Notes: generated by a model not told the origin, from the sequence alone. Positions 17,624 through 26,257 are shown, numbered from the stretch's first letter. The stretch: DNA of 64,000 nt from Pirellulaceae bacterium (GCA_022448315.1 JAKVCA010000004.1:1-64000); one strand, 5' to 3'. Program-made: numbers and translations.

Positions 17624-19810
17624 ATGACCCAACATCCATTTCAATTCCAACATCGCCCGTTTGCCGCAGCCCCCGACGTGAACAACTACGTTCCCACTGA
17701 GTCGGTGGAAGCCTCGATCGATGCCGTTTATCAATGCGTCCAGCGATCCGCAGGGCCCGCCTTGGTCATCGGACCCACGGGAATAGGCAAGTCAATGCTC
17801 TGTGTGGAACTTGCACGTCGTTTGGGCACGCCATTTGAGATGGTCCTTCTTGCCACGAGTCAAATCTGCACACGAAGGGCCCTGTTGCAAAACATTCTCT
17901 TTGAACTTGGGCTGAATTTTCGCGATCGCGAAGAGGGCGAACTCCGTCTCGGCATTTTGGATCACTTGAAATCGCCCAAGTCAACGTCCTCCGGGGTGTT
18001 GCTGATCATCGACGAAGCTCAAACCATGCCGCTTAAACTTTTGGAGGAGATTCGAGGTCTGACCAATATCCAGCGTCAGGGCCAATCCAGAGTCCACCTG
18101 GTGCTCGCGGGAAATCAGAGGCTCGATGAACGGCTCAATCACCCCAAAATGGAGGCCTTCACTCAAAGGATCGCCGCCCGCTGTTACCTGCAAAGCCTAA
18201 ACCGGCAGGACACCCATAACTTCATCGGTCTTCAATGGACCAGGGCGACAGGCAACACGGGGACGAGTCCATTCTCGGAGGCCGCGATTGACGCGGTCTA
18301 TGCAGCAACGAACGGCATCCCGAGACTAATCAATCAGCTTTGCGATCACACTCTTTATTTGGCGAGTGCCCGCAACATCACCGACTTCACGGATGAGCTT
18401 ATTGGAGAGGCCTGGTCCGACCTGCAACAACTCCCAACCCCATGGCAGGTAAACCACCAAGAGTCAAAAACGACTGGAAAAGATTCGAATACGGTTGTCG
18501 AATTCGGCGAACTAAGCGATGAAGTTTCTACAGACTCGCTTTCCTCCTCATCATCGAATCTCCCCCCTTTGCCTTGTGCGGATAACGGAGAATTGAACGA
18601 TCTTGGCGCACTGGTGTCAGTAGACGACTTGGTTGATCCGCTGTCGGAAATGACTGATTCCTCCGAGCCAATGTCGCATGAAACCCACGCAACACTTTCT
18701 TCCACACACGGTCTTTCCATCGGGTCGATCGAGTTCGAGCGTCTTTCCTCAACGCAGGTTTACTCTGGCGAGACCACCATCGCAAACTCATTGGAAGAGC
18801 CAACAACCCCAGCGGAAATTACTCTCGAAACCGAAAATCAGCCGGCCACGGCGAGCGACGCCAATCAAGTCGCCCATCCCTTTGAAAGTGATGATTTCAT
18901 CGAGGAAGAAGTCGTCGCTGAACAGAAAGAAATGATGGCTGCCGAATACGGCCTCCCGAAACCGGCGACCGAGCCATGCCAAGCGGAGAATCAGGCTGAA
19001 AGCGTCGAGGATTTGGAACTCGCCGCGGATTCATCGACCAAAGCGGTCGTCAACGAGATTGAGTCAACCGGAGCACTGCCAATGCTACCGTCGGACATCT
19101 CATTCTTCTTGAGTCAGTCACCCGACGGATACGAGTTCGGCGAAGCATCCATTGAGGATACGGTCGCGGCGACGATCGAAGGTTTATCCAGCGAACTCAC
19201 TACCGAACTGGCCGATGCTGAAGCTCATAAAGAGCCTCAAAAGTCCGAGACTGCTTTGGATGACATGATTGACCGATCGCAAAACGAAGGTTCGGCCGAC
19301 AGCCTCACGACTCATGAGGAGCCCTCTTGCTCCGCTCAACAACAGCTAAATGAGACGGAGACGACAGAAACAAGTGACACGTTAGAGGCGACAGAAGGTT
19401 GCTGCAAAAACTCCTGTTCGACTCATCCGTCCGATGAGTGTGAAATCAGTCATGCATCGGATCATGCCACGGTGACCTTGGGATCCTGCCCGACGGCGGA
19501 GGCCATTCGCGACGTGACTCAGTCCTCGAGCAGCACTGAAAAAACGGTCGTCTTGCCACAAGCCGAGCCACTCGCGACGGAAAACGAAACCGTCCACTCC
19601 ACCCATCAACAGGCCGCGAAGTCGCTCACCGATTCAAATGACGACAAGGACATGATCGTCGTTGACAATCCAATCCCGGCCAATGCGCTCCGACTGATCG
19701 GCTCGAAAACGCGAAAGAACGAGACGAACGCCGCGGAGTCGGAGGGCATTGCTTTCCGTGAAGATTACCAGAAACTGATGCATCGACTCCGTGGAACGAT
19801 CAATACGTAA
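17624..19810 (+). CDS. ExeA-like AAA+ ATPase with a long acidic low-complexity tail
   Basis: About 728 residues. The first 270 form an AAA+ ATPase of the ExeA/MshM type: Walker A GPTGIGKS at about 50-57, Walker B LLIIDEAQT at about 126-134, and the lid motif NGIPRLINQLCDHTLYLA. The architecture matches the ATPase that sits beside chain-length and tyrosine-kinase genes in XrtA/PEP-CTERM exopolysaccharide loci. The remaining 450 residues are Glu/Ser/Thr-rich and probably disordered, with a Cys cluster (GCCKNSC) and a short basic, more structured end containing REDYQKLMHRLRGT. No membrane segment is seen. I place the start at ATG 17624; ATG 17606 is also possible. The tail is far longer than in typical ExeA proteins. 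Its function is unknown. Confidence 0.75.
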   Translation: MTQHPFQFQHRPFAAAPDVNNYVPTESVEASIDAVYQCVQRSAGPALVIGPTGIGKSMLCVELARRLGTPFEMVLLATSQICTRRALLQNILFELGLNFRDREEGELRLGILDHLKSPKSTSSGVLLIIDEAQTMPLKLLEEIRGLTNIQRQGQSRVHLVLAGNQRLDERLNHPKMEAFTQRIAARCYLQSLNRQDTHNFIGLQWTRATGNTGTSPFSEAAIDAVYAATNGIPRLINQLCDHTLYLASARNITDFTDELIGEAWSDLQQLPTPWQVNHQESKTTGKDSNTVVEFGELSDEVSTDSLSSSSSNLPPLPCADNGELNDLGALVSVDDLVDPLSEMTDSSEPMSHETHATLSSTHGLSIGSIEFERLSSTQVYSGETTIANSLEEPTTPAEITLETENQPATASDANQVAHPFESDDFIEEEVVAEQKEMMAAEYGLPKPATEPCQAENQAESVEDLELAADSSTKAVVNEIESTGALPMLPSDISFFLSQSPDGYEFGEASIEDTVAATIEGLSSELTTELADAEAHKEPQKSETALDDMIDRSQNEGSADSLTTHEEPSCSAQQQLNETETTETSDTLEATEGCCKNSCSTHPSDECEISHASDHATVTLGSCPTAEAIRDVTQSSSSTEKTVVLPQAEPLATENETVHSTHQQAAKSLTDSNDDKDMIVVDNPIPANALRLIGSKTRKNETNAAESEGIAFREDYQKLMHRLRGTINT

Positions 19811-19838
19811 CTTGTGGCTCAATATCTGACGGAGTTCC

Positions 19839-21191
19839 ATGTCGATGAAATCGTTGAGGGAAATTGTGGAAGCGACGCGAGGTCGAAACCGCTCGGCTGC
19901 GCGAATGAACCGCCCCACGCTTCACCCGCTGACAGATATCCCCCCGGAGCCACAACGTCAGCCGCTACCCGAGACGATAGAGACCTCGTCCATGGGTAAT
20001 GAGCCTCATCGCGAGTCCCATATCCCCGAGGCTTCGGCAAGCTCTGCGGTCGAGGATTCTTCAGCCGCCCAAACGCGGCAAACATTACCTCCCGCCCTTG
20101 CCGATTCAGATCATTCCGCCGAATACGATCTGGCGTCTGACCCTGCAATCAATTCTCTGGAAAAGACGGGGGCGGTAATCGCGTCGATTCAAGGCCCGAC
20201 CGCCAAACCTCGTATCGTAAAATCGCACTTTCCCGCAGAAGGGACCCTAACGCGTGAAACAGGGAATCAACATCACTCCGTGAGTGAACACGAGGCGGTG
20301 AAGGAACCTGAAGTCTTCGGGGCAAACTCGCGGGATACGGCTTCACTTGAAGACCCTGTGAAAACCGAGCCTTATTCTCCCAAAATGCGAGATAACCAAC
20401 CTCGCGTCGATTTGCCCCAGAGCTCACCAGAAAATCGAATCCTGCCCTCGCTTTCGCCACCTGCCCTATCGAATTCAACTTTGGGTTCAACATTCAATCC
20501 TACAAGAACCGACAGCCCCGCAACAGCAAAGCAGGGGACCGACGCGGTGCACAGCAACTCGGGCAAGACAAGTTCGGGACGAGCACCCTACTGCGATGCT
20601 GTCGAGAAAATTGCCCAACGGTTGATCAAACGATTCGTCTCACAACCGCCCGGCCACTTACTGCTGGTGACTTCCGGGGAAATCAGGCGTTTCCGCACGG
20701 CAGCACGCACCCTGTCGTTCTCGTTGACGAATCAGCTTAAACGCTCAGGTCGATTGACCGTGATTTCGACAACGAACCACCGCAAGATCACAGATGCCAG
20801 GTCGCAAAAACCCGCAAACGATGAAATCGAAGCCTCATGGAAACCGGTTGCCCGCCGCTATCGATTCCGTCAGGATAATCAACTCTCGGTAGCGGACGTC
20901 ATTTTGGCTCAGCGTTATGCGAACCGGCTGCCCGAAGATTTCAATCGGCTCTTTGAAAAATACTCTGAAACAGGAGACATTTCCATCTGGATGGTGGACC
21001 AGGCGAACAAGGCACTCATTCGTTACTTGAAAGAGAGTTGCGACGCCACTGTCCTCATGGTCGATCTGAGCCATGCTTCCGTGGAGCTTTGCTCGAAATT
21101 GGCGACCCAACTCCAAGACTATGGCTCACCGCTCGTGGGGAGCATCGTCCTCCAGGAAATGAAGGGAGGACATCGTTGGGTAAAGTCTTAG
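19839..21191 (+). CDS. Degenerate BY-kinase-like protein (P-loop lost)
   Basis: 450 residues. Residues 1-250 are Pro/Ser/Thr-rich and probably disordered. Residues 250-450 follow the order of a bacterial tyrosine (BY) kinase domain: a strand and loop GHLLLVTSGEIRRFRTAART where Walker A should be, a strand LTVISTT in place of Walker A', DISIWMVDQ in place of Walker B, then DATVLMVDLSHAS and LVGSIVLQE, which match the late strands of CpsD/Wzc kinases. The Gly-Lys-Ser/Thr of the P-loop and the Walker A' Asp are absent, and there is no C-terminal tyrosine cluster (it ends GGHRWVKS). I infer a catalytically dead partner of the upstream chain-length protein and ATPase. The similarity was judged by eye. 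The epimerase start overlaps its 3' end by 16 bases. Confidence 0.55.
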   Translation: MSMKSLREIVEATRGRNRSAARMNRPTLHPLTDIPPEPQRQPLPETIETSSMGNEPHRESHIPEASASSAVEDSSAAQTRQTLPPALADSDHSAEYDLASDPAINSLEKTGAVIASIQGPTAKPRIVKSHFPAEGTLTRETGNQHHSVSEHEAVKEPEVFGANSRDTASLEDPVKTEPYSPKMRDNQPRVDLPQSSPENRILPSLSPPALSNSTLGSTFNPTRTDSPATAKQGTDAVHSNSGKTSSGRAPYCDAVEKIAQRLIKRFVSQPPGHLLLVTSGEIRRFRTAARTLSFSLTNQLKRSGRLTVISTTNHRKITDARSQKPANDEIEASWKPVARRYRFRQDNQLSVADVILAQRYANRLPEDFNRLFEKYSETGDISIWMVDQANKALIRYLKESCDATVLMVDLSHASVELCSKLATQLQDYGSPLVGSIVLQEMKGGHRWVKS

Positions 21192-22129
21192 TCACGGGGG
21201 GTGCTGGGTTCATTGGCTCGCATCTTGTAGAAGCCCTGATCGGTCAGGGTCATCAGGTCAACGTCCTCGACAATCTCGCCACGGGAGACCTGAGCCATCT
21301 AGATTCGGTGATCGACTCGATTCAATTCTTCAAGGGTGATACTCAGGACCCTCAGTTGGTTGCGGAAGCCATTGCTGAATGCGAAGTGGTTTTCCATCAA
21401 GCGGCCCTCGCTTCAGTCCCCGCGAGTATCGAGCACCCACTGGAATCTCATGCCGCCTGCGCAACCGGAACGCTCGTGATGCTGGATGCAAGCCGAAAGG
21501 CAGGTGTGAGAAGGGTGATCTACGCCGCCTCGAGCAGCTGCTATGGAGATCAGCCGACGATGGCGAAACGCGAAGATGACGCCATGCGCCCCATGTCCCC
21601 CTACGCGGCTGCCAAACTTACCGGTGAACTCTACTGCCAAGCGTTTTATCATACGTACGGCCTGGAAACCGTGGGCCTTCGATACTTCAACGTCTTTGGG
21701 CCAAGACAGGACCCTGACAGTCCATACTCGGCCGTGATCCCCATCTTTCTGACGCGAATGCTTCGGGGAGATTCCCCCGTGGTCTATGGTGACGGAGAAC
21801 AATCTCGTGACTTCACCTACGTCGCAAATGTCATTCAGGCCAATCTGCTCGCGGCTTCAAAAGCGGAAATCGCAGGACGCACCTTCAATATCGCGAATGG
21901 TGTTTCGACCAGCCTCCTACAACTGATCAAAACGCTGAACCAGACCCTAAACACCTCGATCCATCCGATCCATGAATCGGCAAGAGCGGGTGACATTCGG
22001 GATAGCATGGCCGATATTTCTGCGGCGCGAAAGGCCATCGGATATGAGCCCAAGGTGTTATTCCAAGAGGGCATTGAGCGGTCGATCGACTATTACAAGA
22101 CCCTTGCTCAGGGCACGCCGCCCTCCTGA
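21176..22129 (+). CDS. NAD-dependent nucleotide-sugar epimerase/dehydratase (extended SDR, GalE/WbpP-like)
   Basis: About 317 residues. It begins GKVLVTGGAGFIGSHLVEAL, the TGxxGxxG NAD site. The catalytic Ser-Ser and Tyr-x-x-x-Lys follow (AASSSCYGD; SPYAAAKL), then the GLRYFNVFGPRQDP signature typical of UDP-GlcNAc/UDP-Glc 4-epimerases. It should supply a sugar nucleotide for the polysaccharide handled by this operon. The start is TTG at 21176, six bases after GGGAGG and inside the preceding gene, giving translational coupling. The open frame further upstream (from 21038) is read-through of another frame. No glycosyltransferase follows. Confidence 0.88.
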   Translation: MGKVLVTGGAGFIGSHLVEALIGQGHQVNVLDNLATGDLSHLDSVIDSIQFFKGDTQDPQLVAEAIAECEVVFHQAALASVPASIEHPLESHAACATGTLVMLDASRKAGVRRVIYAASSSCYGDQPTMAKREDDAMRPMSPYAAAKLTGELYCQAFYHTYGLETVGLRYFNVFGPRQDPDSPYSAVIPIFLTRMLRGDSPVVYGDGEQSRDFTYVANVIQANLLAASKAEIAGRTFNIANGVSTSLLQLIKTLNQTLNTSIHPIHESARAGDIRDSMADISAARKAIGYEPKVLFQEGIERSIDYYKTLAQGTPPS

Positions 22130-22458
22130 AGTTCACGTCTGCGAAACCCACAGGATTCCGGTTGCACTTGACTCGGCAACCACGATTCGATGAGGTGCCG
22201 ATTACCGGTCGCGAGTTGCTCAAGCAATTTGCGTATCCGCAACTTCTTCTCGGGCTGATTCACCTCGTCAAACGCCGATCAAAACTCGGTCTGTCGTCGC
22301 GACGATTGCTTACGCAAAAACAGCAGATGCCATTCAGAACCGACACCCCGCTGTCCTTCGCCTCGAAGCCGGGCCAACACCCGCGAAATCGCCGGCCTAT
22401 CCTGATCGTCAATTGAACATGACCCACGTTTTCTCAGACTAAAGGAGACGGACCCCAT
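22108..22458 (-). other. Minus-strand reading frame interrupted by one in-frame TGA
   Basis: From ATG at 22456-22458 a frame runs 59 codons to TGA at 22279-22281, and the same frame then continues 56 codons to TGA at 22108-22110. The second half (NQPEKKLRIRKLLEQLATGN) reads like a helical protein. There is no clear ribosome site before the ATG; a GTG at 22261-22263 with only a weak GACGAG ahead of it could start the second half alone. It may be a decayed gene, two tiny genes, or chance. A competing plus-strand frame (TTG 22162 to 22416) covers the same bases. Confidence 0.2.
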
Positions 22459-22586
22459 GCATTGTGCCAGAGTTCGCGGGTTATGTTAGGATACCGGAGC
22501 GTGAGCCCTGCGACAGGAAACACGTCGCTTTAAAAGTGGCAGATTCGGATACAAGATGTTTACTTTTGATTTTTGGAGCCGCCGCG

Positions 22587-23255
22587 ATGCGCCACCATTT
22601 CTTTTTTGCCATGTCGACAGAACTGCTGACGATCGTGCTCGCGTTGAGTACCACCGCGACACTCATGGGTCAGGAAAAGAACTTTCCCGAAGGCAAGTGG
22701 GTGCCTCTCTTTGATGGCAAGTCGCTCACCAGCTGGGAATCTGCGAATTACGGTGGCGAAGCCGAAGTTAAGATCGACGATCACTCAATCATTCTCGAGC
22801 CTGGTAGTCCACTGACAGGCATCACTTACACGGGCAAAGGGCTTCCAAAAATCGACTATGAAATCGAATTGGAAGCTCAAAAACGACAGGGAATCGATTT
22901 TTTCTGTGCTCTGACATTCCCCGTAGAGGAGGCAAGCTGCACCTTTGTTGTGGGGGGGTGGGCCGGCAGCGTGGTCGGACTTTCGAGTATCGACGGCGAT
23001 GATGCTTCTCAAAACGGGACGACCAAGTACATGAGCTTTAAAAAGGACCAGTGGTATAAACTCAAGGTGCGAGTGACTGAGGGCAAGATTCAAGCGTGGA
23101 TCGACGGAAAAGAAGTTGTCGATCAAGACCTCAAGGGGCGGGAACTCTCGATACGCCCTGAGGTTGAGTTAAATCGTCCGCTGGGTATCTGCTCGTTCGA
23201 AACTCGCGCGGCGTTAAAAAACCTCAAACTGCGCCGCATCTCCGAGACAAAATAA
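22587..23255 (+). CDS. DUF1080 (3-keto-disaccharide hydrolase-like) exported protein
   Basis: About 222 residues. An N-terminal signal peptide (MRHHFFFAMSTELLTIVLAL...) ends near Ala/Gly-Gln. A single LamG-like beta-sandwich follows, starting with the family phrase WVPLFDGKSLTSWE and containing YKLKVRVTEGKIQAWIDGKEV. DUF1080 proteins are very numerous in planctomycetes and are linked to glycan breakdown; some members hydrolyse 3-keto-glycosides. The start at 22587 has a GGAG eight bases upstream. A frame to 22464 adds a non-signal extension and is rejected. It is 40 bases upstream of tadA and may be co-transcribed with it. Confidence 0.85.
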   Translation: MRHHFFFAMSTELLTIVLALSTTATLMGQEKNFPEGKWVPLFDGKSLTSWESANYGGEAEVKIDDHSIILEPGSPLTGITYTGKGLPKIDYEIELEAQKRQGIDFFCALTFPVEEASCTFVVGGWAGSVVGLSSIDGDDASQNGTTKYMSFKKDQWYKLKVRVTEGKIQAWIDGKEVVDQDLKGRELSIRPEVELNRPLGICSFETRAALKNLKLRRISETK

Positions 23256-23295
23256 TGAGAGCCTCCAAAATCTTTTTCTTTCTTCAGGACACACA

Positions 23296-23817
23296 ATGGC
23301 CCCCGCGCGTGACAAGAGTGGATTTCATTTGAACGAAGAAGCCTTTAACGATACGGCCGCGGACGAATTCTATATTCGCCAGGCGCTGAACCTTGCCCAG
23401 CAGGCGTTCGAAGCAGACGAGGTACCCGTGGGAGCCATCATTGTTCACGAAGGAAAGATGATTGCCGCTGCCCACAATCAGCGTGAGATGCTCCGTGACC
23501 CGACGGCCCACGCGGAAATGATTGCCATCACGCAGGCAGCAGAAGCCATTGGAGATTGGCGGCTCGACAAATGCACATTGTACGTCACTCTTGAGCCATG
23601 CCCCATGTGCTGCGGCGCCCTTCTCCAGAGCCGCATGAAACGGCTCGTCTATGGCGCACATGACCCGAAGGCGGGGGCCGTTCAGTCGCTCTACACGCTC
23701 GGAAACGACCCTCGAATGAACCACCAATTGTTGATCACCTCGGGTGTGATGTCGAGCGAATGCGGTTCCATCTTGACTCATTTCTTCCAACAGAAGCGGG
23801 CTCAAGGCAAAAAGTAG
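23296..23817 (+). CDS. tadA: tRNA-specific adenosine deaminase
   Basis: 173 residues. The zinc-dependent deaminase site is intact: HAE at 72-74 (Glu74 is the proton shuttle) and PCPMC at 101-105 (Cys102 and Cys105 ligands). The family's VPVGAIIV and RMKRLVYGAHDPKAGA segments are present. It converts A34 to inosine in the tRNA-Arg(ACG) anticodon. A nucleoside or guanine deaminase is a less likely alternative. The N-terminal 20 residues before DEFYIRQAL are an extension of uncertain translation. Confidence 0.92.
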   Translation: MAPARDKSGFHLNEEAFNDTAADEFYIRQALNLAQQAFEADEVPVGAIIVHEGKMIAAAHNQREMLRDPTAHAEMIAITQAAEAIGDWRLDKCTLYVTLEPCPMCCGALLQSRMKRLVYGAHDPKAGAVQSLYTLGNDPRMNHQLLITSGVMSSECGSILTHFFQQKRAQGKK

Positions 23818-24379
23818 GGAAGCACTCTTTCGTTGCTTTTCCTGTTTCCGTAACAAGACGCAGCCTCTGCCCATTGCGATCGCCCCTTCTCAGTGGGCCG
23901 TCGCGATAACGCCGTCCCTTGTCACGCCGTCGATTCCCATCGATTCCAAACAAAAGACTGGCGCTGAAACGCTTTGGCTCCCTCTCTCACATGGGTTCAA
24001 CCAGAGTGAAAGACGTTGCATAGCGCCTAACCGCATCCCTTGGCGTTTTCGAAGAGAACTCCTTACCGCGTTTCGTCAAGTGCCTTTCCGTGATAAACAA
24101 GGCTCATCCACCCACAGAACGCACCCCAAGGGATTCGAATTTACCATTAGAAATAAAGAGATATTTATCACCCTTAAAAAAAGCCAATGGAACAACACCC
24201 CACCAACGAACGGTTTACCGTATTTTCCGACTGTCTGAGTCCCAAAATAGGTGGGCTTGGTGGGATAATAAGGGTTCATCGAATGAATCATGGAGTCTTA
24301 AGATGGGTAAAATACTCCGGCTCTAAACCGTCTACAGAACATTAAGGGGAATATTTCCACTCAAATTATTACTTTTTTC
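23818..24379. other. Long A+T-richer intergenic region
   Basis: No protein-like frame, RNA or repeat is recognised in these 562 bases. Composition turns noticeably A+T-richer from about 24100 onward. Open frames here (for example minus 24076-24291) lack ribosome sites and protein character. It precedes a promoter-like sequence at 24380. Confidence 0.45.
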
Positions 24380-24409
24380 TTGACCTTTGGTCGGCGTCGA
24401 AAATAATAT
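24380..24409 (+). promoter_or_regulatory. Sigma-70-type promoter for the small gene at 24553
   Basis: TTGACC (24380-24385) and TAATAT (24404-24409) are separated by 18 bases in an A+T-rich patch, predicting a leader of roughly 135 bases before the ATG at 24553. It is the best housekeeping promoter match that I saw in the window. Confidence 0.55.
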
Positions 24410-24552
24410 CACGACTCGATCATTTGACAACTTAGATCCACGCGGGGCGGCAAGAGAACCCACTCTACGGACGGGGTGTGATCCAACCGTTGATTCCCAC
24501 GGGTTTACATCAAACCGCGAAACTGACCCACTTTTGAAATAGGTTACAAGCA

Positions 24553-24780
24553 ATGTCCAAGATTTCGATGAATGTCTTCGAAGCAATCCTGAAGTACGGA
24601 CACGATGAAGACTTCGAACCCAATCGGTCGGACGAGTTTTCCGCCACAGACGCCCCTGCCGGCTCCGTTGAGAAAATTGAAGAACTTCGTCGTCGCGTTG
24701 AACTCGGCCTCCCACTTTGGCACAACGAAGATCGTTGCGACTACAGTGGTCTGACCGGTGCAGTTCGCCCGCGGGAGTAA
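24553..24780 (+). CDS. Small conserved-looking acidic protein, function unknown
   Basis: 75 residues, acidic and without Cys pairs, signal peptide or membrane segment. The second half (SVEKIEELRRRVELGLPLWH...DYSGLTGAVRPRE) has the look of a conserved domain. From memory, similar short proteins ending in a DYSGLTG-like motif occur in other planctomycetes, but this is unverified. The gene is a well-formed unit: promoter-like sequence at 24380, AGGTT-type ribosome site, and a strong terminator 25 bases after its stop, so it is probably monocistronic and well expressed. No function is proposed. Confidence 0.75.
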   Translation: MSKISMNVFEAILKYGHDEDFEPNRSDEFSATDAPAGSVEKIEELRRRVELGLPLWHNEDRCDYSGLTGAVRPRE

Positions 24781-24805
24781 ATCGCTGTGAACAATGAGAT
24801 TATTA

Positions 24806-24832
24806 GCCAGAGCCCAAGCTCTGGCTTTTTTT
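24806..24832 (+). terminator. Rho-independent terminator after the 75-residue gene
   Basis: Stem GCCAGAGC / GCTCTGGC with a four-base loop and seven T residues. Confidence 0.9.
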
Positions 24833-24961
24833 ATGCCTGGACTTAAGCCCCTGACCTTCATGATCAATCCACTGAGACAGAGTTGCTCCCACGTGGATCA
24901 GGTACGCTCTGCTGGCTGGTCATTGGAACTTGAAGACGGAAACACAGAGTTCTGACGCGAC

Positions 24962-26257
24962 CTATTCAAGCTCAAACTTCAGCAACGCATACTTTTTCTT
25001 CCCGCTTCGAAGCACCAAAGTGGTGGGTGTCACCAAATGGTCCTTCTTGATACAGGCATCCTCGTCTGCCCAACGATGATTATTGACATAGAGACCACCC
25101 TGAGCGAATAGACGACGAGCCTCCCCTTTCGACTTGCACAAACCCGCCTGAACGAACGCATCGTAGACAGCAAGTCCATCTCCTTCGAGGAGCGATTTCG
25201 AAACCTGCTGGCTTGGTACATCCGAGAAGATCGCGTTCAGATCACGTTCGCTGCAATCATTGATCTCTGCCCCAAAGAAAACGTCTGTCGCGTACTTTGC
25301 CGCCTTGAGTCCCTCTTCCCCATGAATTTGCCGGGTGATTTCTTCAGCAAGTCTTTTCTGACTGTCGCGTTGATGAGCCGCGGCCTCCCTTAAACCGTCG
25401 AGTTCTTCAATCTCGCCTCGCTCCAGATCTGTCAAATATTTGAGGCACTTCGAGACATCCGCATCGTCGACCCTGATCCAATATTGATAGAGTTCATAGG
25501 GACTCGTCCGATCGCTAGACAGCCAAACCGTTCCCGTTTCTGTCTTGCCCATTTTGCTTCCATCCGCTTTGGTCAACAGGGGCAAAGTCAGGCCATACAG
25601 TTGCTTGGACAGCATCCGTCGGCCCAGGTCGATCCCCGCCGTCACGTTGCCCCACTGATCACTTCCGCCAAGTTGCAACTCACACCCATACTCTTGATGC
25701 AGATGCACAAAGTCATAGGCCTGCAAGAGCATGTAACTGAATTCCGTGTAACTGATACCGGCATCAGACCCAAGCCGACTTTTAACGGAATCTTTCGCGA
25801 GCATCACATTGACGGGAAAATTTTTGCCAACGTCGCGGAGAAAGTCGATATACGAAAACGACTTCATCCAGTCGTAGTTATTGACAAGGATGGCTGAATT
25901 CTCACCACAGTCGAAATCAAGCATCGCAGCCATCTGCTGCCTCATTCCCTCGATATTCGCTTGCAGCTGATCTTCGGAAAGCAGATTTCGTTCCGCACTT
26001 TTCCCGCTTGGATCACCAATCATCCCCGTCGCACCACCAATGATGGCAACGGGGCGATGGCCCGCCAACTGAAAACGCCTGAGAGTTTGCAGTGGCAACA
26101 GGCTCCCGATGTGAAGGCTGTCAGCCGTGGGATCAAAGCCAACATAAACCGTCCTTGGCTTCTCATTGAGCCACGACTGCATCTTCTCATCCGTGGACTG
26201 ATAAATCAGACCTCGCCATTTCAAGTCTGCGTAAATATCAAATGGAATTGGGTTCAT
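24962..26257 (-). CDS. tyrS: Tyrosyl-tRNA synthetase
   Basis: About 431 residues. The class I motifs are HIGS (in DSLHIGSLLPL, the HIGH site) and KMGKT (the KMSKS site, in DGSKMGKTETG). The tyrosine-binding region GGSDQWGNVTAG and a C-terminal S4-like RNA-binding domain (CKSKGEARRLFAQGGLYVN) are present. It charges tRNA-Tyr. The frame is open 32 codons further, to 26353, but the protein begins normally at MNPIPFDIYADL (ATG at 26257). It lies 97 bases downstream of ispD on the same strand and is probably co-transcribed with it. Confidence 0.96.
   Translation of the reverse strand: MNPIPFDIYADLKWRGLIYQSTDEKMQSWLNEKPRTVYVGFDPTADSLHIGSLLPLQTLRRFQLAGHRPVAIIGGATGMIGDPSGKSAERNLLSEDQLQANIEGMRQQMAAMLDFDCGENSAILVNNYDWMKSFSYIDFLRDVGKNFPVNVMLAKDSVKSRLGSDAGISYTEFSYMLLQAYDFVHLHQEYGCELQLGGSDQWGNVTAGIDLGRRMLSKQLYGLTLPLLTKADGSKMGKTETGTVWLSSDRTSPYELYQYWIRVDDADVSKCLKYLTDLERGEIEELDGLREAAAHQRDSQKRLAEEITRQIHGEEGLKAAKYATDVFFGAEINDCSERDLNAIFSDVPSQQVSKSLLEGDGLAVYDAFVQAGLCKSKGEARRLFAQGGLYVNNHRWADEDACIKKDHLVTPTTLVLRSGKKKYALLKFELE

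Noticed and set aside
22162-22416. 84-codon plus-strand frame starting with TTG after the epimerase
   Set aside because: Weak ribosome site and composition that could be the antisense of the minus-strand frame at the same place; kept only as part of an ambiguous finding.
23818-24379. A+T-richer gap as a remnant mobile element
   Set aside because: No terminal repeats, target duplication or transposase-like sequence was found.
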